From assembly GCF_037975245.1 (NCBI RefSeq), contig NC_092565.1, positions 21,781,499 to 21,845,498 on the forward strand: a stretch of DNA of 64,000 nucleotides, in the 5' to 3' direction. This document shows positions 57,284 to 64,000 of this stretch, one piece after another; position 1 is the first letter of the stretch, and each line of letters opens with the position of its first letter. The notes beneath the pieces were generated by a model. That model had not been told where the DNA came from. It ran no database searches and worked only from the letters and a program-made list of their open reading frames with translations. Source of the stretch: Apostichopus japonicus. Taxonomy: Eukaryota > Echinodermata > Holothuroidea > Aspidochirotida > Stichopodidae. The position numbers and the translations under genes are program-made.

Positions 57284-60163
57284 TTCATGTGAGTAATTTA
57301 TTTTGGAATCAAAATTATTAGATGGAACTAATATCAGGGACGAGACAGAAGTGTTATGACCTTCCACTATGAAGGATTATGATATTATGTGTGCCTGACT
57401 TGTTGTAAGACACCCTTATCGGAGGAGGGAAAGTGTTTCCGCAGCAGAACAAGCCGTTCTAGCAACACGCTTAGCAAATACCTGTGAGTCTCTTATTGCT
57501 TCGCTGGCAGTATTATCCATGAAACTTATTCATTGCGTAGGCCATATTGTATGTCAATAAGGCCTATGAAATGTTTTGATGTGAAACGACCAATTCTTTG
57601 GTTTTAATTTTCCATTACTTCGATCACTGTGAATGGGCCAAAAGTTTAGCGGAGAGGTACATTGTCATGACCGTGATGTATTACTACACAGTAGTAAATA
57701 AAAGTGATTGTAGAGGTGTTGATTGATTAGTTCTTGTTTGTAATGGAATGCATATTAAATGAGGCTTTAACTACTTAATGAATTCCAATTAGTATCTTAG
57801 TGTATCACATCTGATTTCAAACTTTTGCTGTATATTTTCATTACCTTTGTATCAGTTTGTTAAATTGTAGCAAATCACTTTTCTTCATTTCAGAAAATGG
57901 AATAAATTGAGTTTAACTGTGAAGATGTGGAAACCATGTATGGGTAGAAGGTGCACAGATGTAATTGAATGTTCCCTTATCAAGAGGATGGCAGGGACAA
58001 TGAGCAGCATAAAGTTTGGGCGGTTGATTGCCAGACATGGTTTCCAGGTTCTGGCAGAGTGGGCCCATTCATTCAAGTTGAACTTTTTATCTTTTAAATA
58101 TCATCACCAGTTTCTATACTTGTTGTATTTTAAAGTCACAGGTGCCTTTTGGTGGTGAAGGAGATGTTCATTTGAGGCTTGCTCTGTAGAGACCAGGGTC
58201 GGGTTAAGGGATTTAAAATAAGTAGTTGAAAAAGTGTTCTGTTGTAGGTAAACTTGGGATTTGGTTAAGTATTTTGTGAATCAGGATTGTAGTGTCTTTG
58301 AGGACTTTGGTTTCTGTGATATGGTCTTTGGCAATCTTGGTAATTAAGCATTCATATCTCTTTTTGTGAATAAATGTTGGAACATTTGCTAGTTAACAAA
58401 GCAAAAGATTTGAACTAAAACTTTCAAAAAATCTAACTAGTAAGCAACCTTCAAACATTTGGTCATAATTCTTATCTTTAATAAATTTAATCTTATATGC
58501 ATGGAAGTATTAAGCTGCAATATGTGATGATTTAGCCTGTTTCATGCATTTATATGCCTTCAGAGTTTGAAGTAGAGTATGCCGCATATGTAGTGTGGGA
58601 CTGTGTAAATAGATTGCAAGAAACACTAGCAAAATCTGTGTTAAGACTGCAAAAAATTGGTCAGTTGGTCAAGACATTAAGGTGACCAGTCATGTCAGGC
58701 CTTAGAACTGACAATGGTGGTCAAGACCTATATCTGACCATAATGGTCAGAACGTAGAACAGAGCACATAGGTCAGGATGTTGATTGGTCCACTGCATTA
58801 CTATTCAGGGATGGCAAAATTGATGCAAATATGTATAGCTTGTGTGATTTAATAGCACTTTAAGACTATATGGGCCATTTGCATATTTCAGATTTGTTGA
58901 TAAAGCCCTCCCGCAAATATATTTCCTGATTCAAAGGTCAGTGGCTCATGGAACTATTGGTAACCTAGAAAGAAAAATGTTGATTGAAGCAATAATCAAT
59001 TTTAGAAGCCTGGTGTTGTGAGCATGCTCAACGGTACCCTGGAGAGTTCTATCGTCTGTGGGAGTTATTCATTATCTTTGTTTCTTCTTAATTTTTTGAT
59101 GAGCATCATACATGCTGCATCAGGCTACCATGCTGTCTATTCGGCCAGCATGTATTTTTAAAATATTAAGAGCTATGTACATTTATCTTGAACTTCAAAA
59201 ATGTCTGCTGATACCGTGAATCGTCTAGTTCTTATGTTAAGGGTAGAAGGGTGCTATTGTTAAATGGTAACATGGTTTCAACCCAAAACTCAGTGTTGTC
59301 TGATATTGCGAATGGTAAGTTGAAAGTTAGATAACAATTGTGACACTGAAATTTCTTGTTTATTGTGAAAGTGGGGAAAAAATGAAATTTACCATGTTGG
59401 AAGAGAAGGACATTCCAGACAATTTATTTTACAGGGGAATATCTCAAAGAGCAGAATTAGTTATCACTAACATTACTTGCGCCCGGACTATGACATCATA
59501 GACTAAAAATACTGCCTCGAGTCATCCTTTGAGATGGCTTGCCTTTCAAGGACTGATGAATAGATTGCATCAGGATGTGGAAGAACTCGTTCTAGTTATG
59601 TTCTCGACCATACAACGCTGTATATGCAAATTCAAGTCTTTTTTCTTGGATTAGTGGTGTAGTTTCCATTTTGCTATACTCATTAATTGCACCTTGGCAT
59701 TTGCAGACCCCTATACCTCTAGCAAGAATTTGTCAAGATAATTGTACACTCTTGCCTGGCATTTCTTACATACACCAGTTTGGGTTTGTATTTCTGCATT
59801 TGTAAACTAGCATTCTGTTAATAAATTAAGTTACTCATTTCTTGAAAAGGATGATATCACATCAGAATGGCTAATTCTACAGTAGACAGTTCTCACTGGA
59901 AGAATATTTTAGCAGAACAAATTGCCAACTGTAGAAACTGATTATGAGTGAGTGATTTTTTGCTCTTGTTTAGATTCAGGAGTGTATATTTCTTCACAAG
60001 AACCATCCAAGAAGTTGTAGTAGCTTGCATAATCTGCAGTGAGAATTGGCCTTGAAGTGTTTTTTCTGTCGGTATCAATTATGAATGTTATCTTATTTGT
60101 ACATGTGCAGATGTATTTTGTGTTGTAATTCTCTATGTTACTCTGTGTCAAAGTATGAATAAA
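57284..60163 (+). other. TMED4/9 3' UTR and downstream DNA
   Basis: AATAAA words occur at about 57902, 58370 and 60158. A gtgagt donor-like site lies 7 bp after the stop, and an acceptor-like ttcatttcag lies just before 57896. A spliced 3' UTR is therefore possible (inference). No other gene is recognised. Confidence 0.45.
60158..60163 (+). terminator. Candidate distal poly(A) signal of TMED4/9
   Basis: AATAAA in tatgaataaatgaaatc, 2.9 kb after the stop. A minus-strand AATAAA (60202-60207) follows at once, hinting at a convergent gene to the right. Confidence 0.35.
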
Positions 60164-60170
60164 TGAAATC

Positions 60171-63100
60171 TTATGGTCAAAGTAACTTGCTGTCCATTTT
60201 TTTTATTTTAGTGGTAAAACCCTGGTTGCTCATCTACTGTTTGTTAAGGAGATCAATACTATCGCTGGCGTAAAAGGGACACTGCCGTCCTGTCGGCCAA
60301 TCCCCTAAAGAAGTTAAATCTTTGTGAGACAGAAAATGACAAAAGTATTTAGAAAGTCATTGCAACAACTGAATGTATTTTTCTGAAACACTTTCAACCT
60401 GAACTCTGTAAGCTTCACAGCTTATAACAATGAATAATCAATTCAATAAAACTTCTAAATAATGAAATATCAGCTAAATAGTCAAATTTGTCTTAATATT
60501 TTGTCATCTTCAAACATAAACATAAATCCTAAAATTTTACTTAAATACTTTGCATAATTTCAGAAACATCTGTAAACATTGCCATGCATTTCAACCACAT
60601 CTATGAATAAGACTTATCAAATCCAAAGACGGAAAAAAAAAAAAAAAAAGTGTCAGTCTGTGCCATCATGAACTGAAATTAACTACTAGATCCAATGTAA
60701 CTCTGCTGTTTAATTAGTTCTTTCTTTCTATTTTATATCAGTTTGGTCGCTTAATATGAAGAACTCTCCCTACTTTTGCTCTTAAAAAACAACCTAGATA
60801 CCTCCATGGCAGAGCAATTTTGAATTATGCAAGTGACAATCGGCTGTGTTTTTGCATTTCATGAGGGTAGAAAATGATGACTAATGGGAGGTGAACGTTT
60901 GGATGTCTAGCTTGAGATGACCACCACTTGAGGATGGCAGCAAGCAAACAAAACTCTGCAAAGCTTTAAAACGAAAGGCCTATCAGCTGTCTAGAACACG
61001 AGCAGAGCTGCATATTCCTTGAGGTAGTCTGTCTAGTGAAGTGCCGTCTGTTAAATAGTGACTGAAAAATTGTGAGGGAACTGTGTGGGTTGCATACCAG
61101 AGGTATCCCACTGTTGGTGCCAATATGCCAATGTTCATGGTGAACTTGGCTAAACTTACTTTCATTTATTAATAGTCCACACATCTGCAAATTGCTTGGA
61201 TAAATGTCAAATATGACGACGTTAAGCTTAAACAGTGAAGACAGCTTATTGCTTCAGGTTTTCAAATGAAATTTGGCACATACCACATAAAAATAATAAA
61301 AGCAATGCAGCAATTTCTGAAGCTATTGTATGTCAAATGGAAAGAGTCAATGGGTATTGAAAAATCCCAGCAAAATTGCATTGGTCTCCTCTCTGATCTG
61401 ATTCACAAATATGGACAGGTGTACTATATGAAACAATGATATACTCTTATGTCTGCCTCTTGCTGTCACTGTGTGGTCCACTTTATAGACTTATCCCTTT
61501 ACTCCTTCAGCATCTCTGACAGCAGATATTTAAATTTAGTCAGTTTACCCCATAAATCTCTTTCACTTTGAATTAAGAAAACGAAATTGAATCGCCATCT
61601 ATATTCTTTTCTGGACAGTAGCTGGACTTAAGTCTGCTCTATGGTTAAAAACCACTGGGAAACCTTTCAGAACCTATTTTCTCTAATGTAAAATTGTGCC
61701 TCTATATTGCATACATGCATATCAAACATGACCTTACATTTGACATTTCATGTTTCTAATCAGTAGTGGTCACTCTCAAAGTTATTATGATACGATAAAT
61801 AATATTTAAGCTTAAAAACAAAACAAAAATGACATTGAATTGGATAAAAAATTTGTATCCATACACAACAACAAGCAGTTTGGACAAAGCTGAAAAGCTT
61901 TCAATCATTTCCTGTTTTTTTTGTACCCAGATTTTAAGAATGACCTCAAAAAATATTTAATGGTCTCACTTACTTGAAACTTGTTTATAATACTGGAAGA
62001 TTTAAATTGAAGTGATTTTTTGTCTTTTCTTTCAAGGATATTAAGCAGCCATTTATCAGTTTTGACTTTGAGCCTTTATGTATATAGGGTTGCAAGAAAT
62101 ATGTTGCTAACAGCTGAAGCAAACATACTTTTTTTTAAAACTTTATAAACACTCATATGTTAGTATACACTTATCTAGCCATATACATATTTACATTTTT
62201 CTTTTTTTTTTCTTTTTCTTTCTTAATATTGAGTATTTTAATAGCTAAATCCTAGTGGATCATTGGTATATATATGTATCTATGTGTTAAGAGGTATGCA
62301 TAAACAAATATCACATCATTATTGCCCATATAGTAAAGACCATTAATTACACTATTCAGAATAATTTCATTTTTTTTTTTAAAGATTATAGCTCAAATAT
62401 CTGTAAAATGTTACCACTAAAAAAAAGAATCACACACCGTAACAGAAAATAAATAAATAGATAAAAAAAAAAAAAAAATTGCAAAACAAGAGGGAAGAGA
62501 GAAATTTTTCTTTGTGGAGCACAGAACCTTTCTAACCTCCCATCTTGACATTCTTTTTATTTTTTATGTTTTTTACATCTTTGTTCTATCCACAAGATGG
62601 GGGGGGGGGGCATAAAAGAATTTATCATCTCATTTTTCATAAATCAAGAAAATGGGTCATTACCACTTCAAACAAGTCATAACTGACACAGACTAATTTT
62701 CTTTGAAAATTTATGTTCACATCAAATCTTACATTTTAAATTTTTAAATGTTCCTTTCTTTTCGGTGACCCTCTATAGTCCCCCTATAGAAAGGATACAA
62801 GGATAGATCCTGAGAATAATATGAAGCTAAGCCAATCATAAAGGCTTGAAAATACTCTTTCCTTTCATTCCATACAATTAATAAGTGGTTCGACTATTGA
62901 AATTCTGTTTTTCCTCCTATAAACTCTGTTGCTGCATGTAAATTGTAAGATCCAAATTCCATTGAAAGCCCAATACCTTAACAATTTATAGTCTAGGCCA
63001 TAACTCATTTTTCTTTTTCTTATTTTCAAATTCATTACTCGCATCAATGTCACCATGCCACGTGTTCTGAATGATAACAAATGTGTTAGCAGTTAAACTC

Positions 63101-64000
63101 CGTAACCTCAACATTACCAACCTTTTTGTTTTAACGAATAATCGGGAAATGCATGTAGGTTGTAATGAGTAAATATGACTTGCATGGGTGCAATTGGAAA
63201 TTTGTTTGAGTTTACTCCCACCAAACTGAAACCACAACCATTACACTGTTGTGTCAGAGGTCTATGAAAGGTAATACATGGTGCTCAATCTTCACCTAAT
63301 CTTAATCAGCCATGGGTGTATAGCATCCTTGCCAGTATTAATCAGGGATTGACCAACCATGCATACATACAGCAATCATATTCAAAAGACTACTTCTCAA
63401 CTGATGTATCCATTCTACCAAAGTTGTTTTCAGTTACACAAACATCAAGTTATTCACAGATTGTTGAACATTTTTTTGTTAAGCAAGGTATCCAAGGTTA
63501 CTTATGTACTTAAACTTCATTAAGGTAAAATCCGTTTTGGAACCTTTCATTCAAGGTGATATGAGTTCTTAATTATCTAAAGTCCTCAAAACTTCATCTT
63601 GTATTAAACTGACAAACAATAATACATATTACCTGACAAGACCAGGAATAATTTACCCGGAATGGCAACTTGAGAATAATGAATTGTACCTGTTCATTTT
63701 AACTCAGCACACAAAATGTAGCATTTTGGAGAAAAACAAGAGGAAGAAGAAGAAGAAATAGAACTTAAAAAAATCAAATATGAAGTTAGTTGGCAGATTA
63801 TAAGGGAAGCTGAAAGAAACAATTGAGTTACATTTCACACTTGACTGAGCACACATTATATGATGATAAATACAGACAGAGATTTACATGTTAACTTTAA
63901 GGCCTAAGCTACAAACTGAAAAATGTCACAGAGACAATTGGTCTGGTTGGGGATGAGATACATGTGACTACCAAATCATGCTAACAAAATAGCGGATTTA
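60171..64000. other. Region without recognisable gene
   Basis: AT-rich sequence with poly-A, poly-T and a G-run (about 62601). Short frames on both strands show no family motifs. It may be the 3' UTR or intron of a minus-strand gene continuing past the window, but this is not shown. Confidence 0.4.

Noticed and set aside
60966-61190. Minus-strand open frames near 61 kb
   Set aside because: Short, no recognisable motif, no flanking splice signals that extend them.
1-64000. Bacterial or viral gene cluster, operon or defence-type system
   Set aside because: All recognised genes are intron-containing animal genes; the rest is introns, UTRs and transposable elements.

Overview
This is animal nuclear DNA: intron-rich, AT-rich, with GT-AG splice sites, long untranslated regions and many degenerate transposable elements. 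Frequent AGGCCTA-type words and the gene versions present (single-copy-looking invertebrate forms of vertebrate families) suggest a marine deuterostome, possibly an echinoderm. That assignment is inference.

Four protein genes can be rebuilt exon by exon, with every splice phase agreeing. (1) DCLRE1A/SNM1A, a DNA interstrand-crosslink repair nuclease, minus strand, 4756 down to 959. It is cut by the window start, so most of the nuclease domain is outside. (2) SFXN2, a mitochondrial sideroflexin, plus strand, 16025-29510, nine coding exons, 336 residues, complete. (3) BNIP3, a mitophagy receptor, minus strand, 49846-41062, six coding exons, 189 residues, complete. (4) A p24-alpha cargo receptor (TMED4/TMED9), plus strand, 53958-57283, four coding exons, 218 residues, complete.

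Layout: DCLRE1A and SFXN2 are divergent. A CpG-rich stretch near 7.3-7.6 kb may be their shared promoter. SFXN2 and BNIP3 converge near 34.2-34.3 kb, where opposing AATAAA signals lie about 120 bp apart. BNIP3 and TMED4/9 diverge across 4.1 kb. The last 3.8 kb has no recognisable gene. The genes act in separate processes. SFXN2 and BNIP3 both concern mitochondria, but nothing shows co-regulation.

The accessory content is mobile DNA. Seven short non-autonomous hAT-type elements, with C/G-rich bodies and CA(G/A)GGGCG-like terminal inverted repeats, each have a perfect 8-bp target-site duplication. Other items are a fold-back MITE flanked by TA, a long palindrome, a tRNA-derived SINE, a LINE 3' relic, a repeat family centred on a GATCC-loop-GGATC hairpin, and a solo LTR. 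The LTR sits inside a 51-bp minisatellite of about 44 copies that starts about 20 bp after an SFXN2 5' splice site. I found no operon-like cassette, CRISPR array or plainly novel multi-gene system. The best leads are the hAT family, the minisatellite beside the splice site, a possible alternative last exon in SFXN2, and an altered BNIP3 transmembrane dimer motif.
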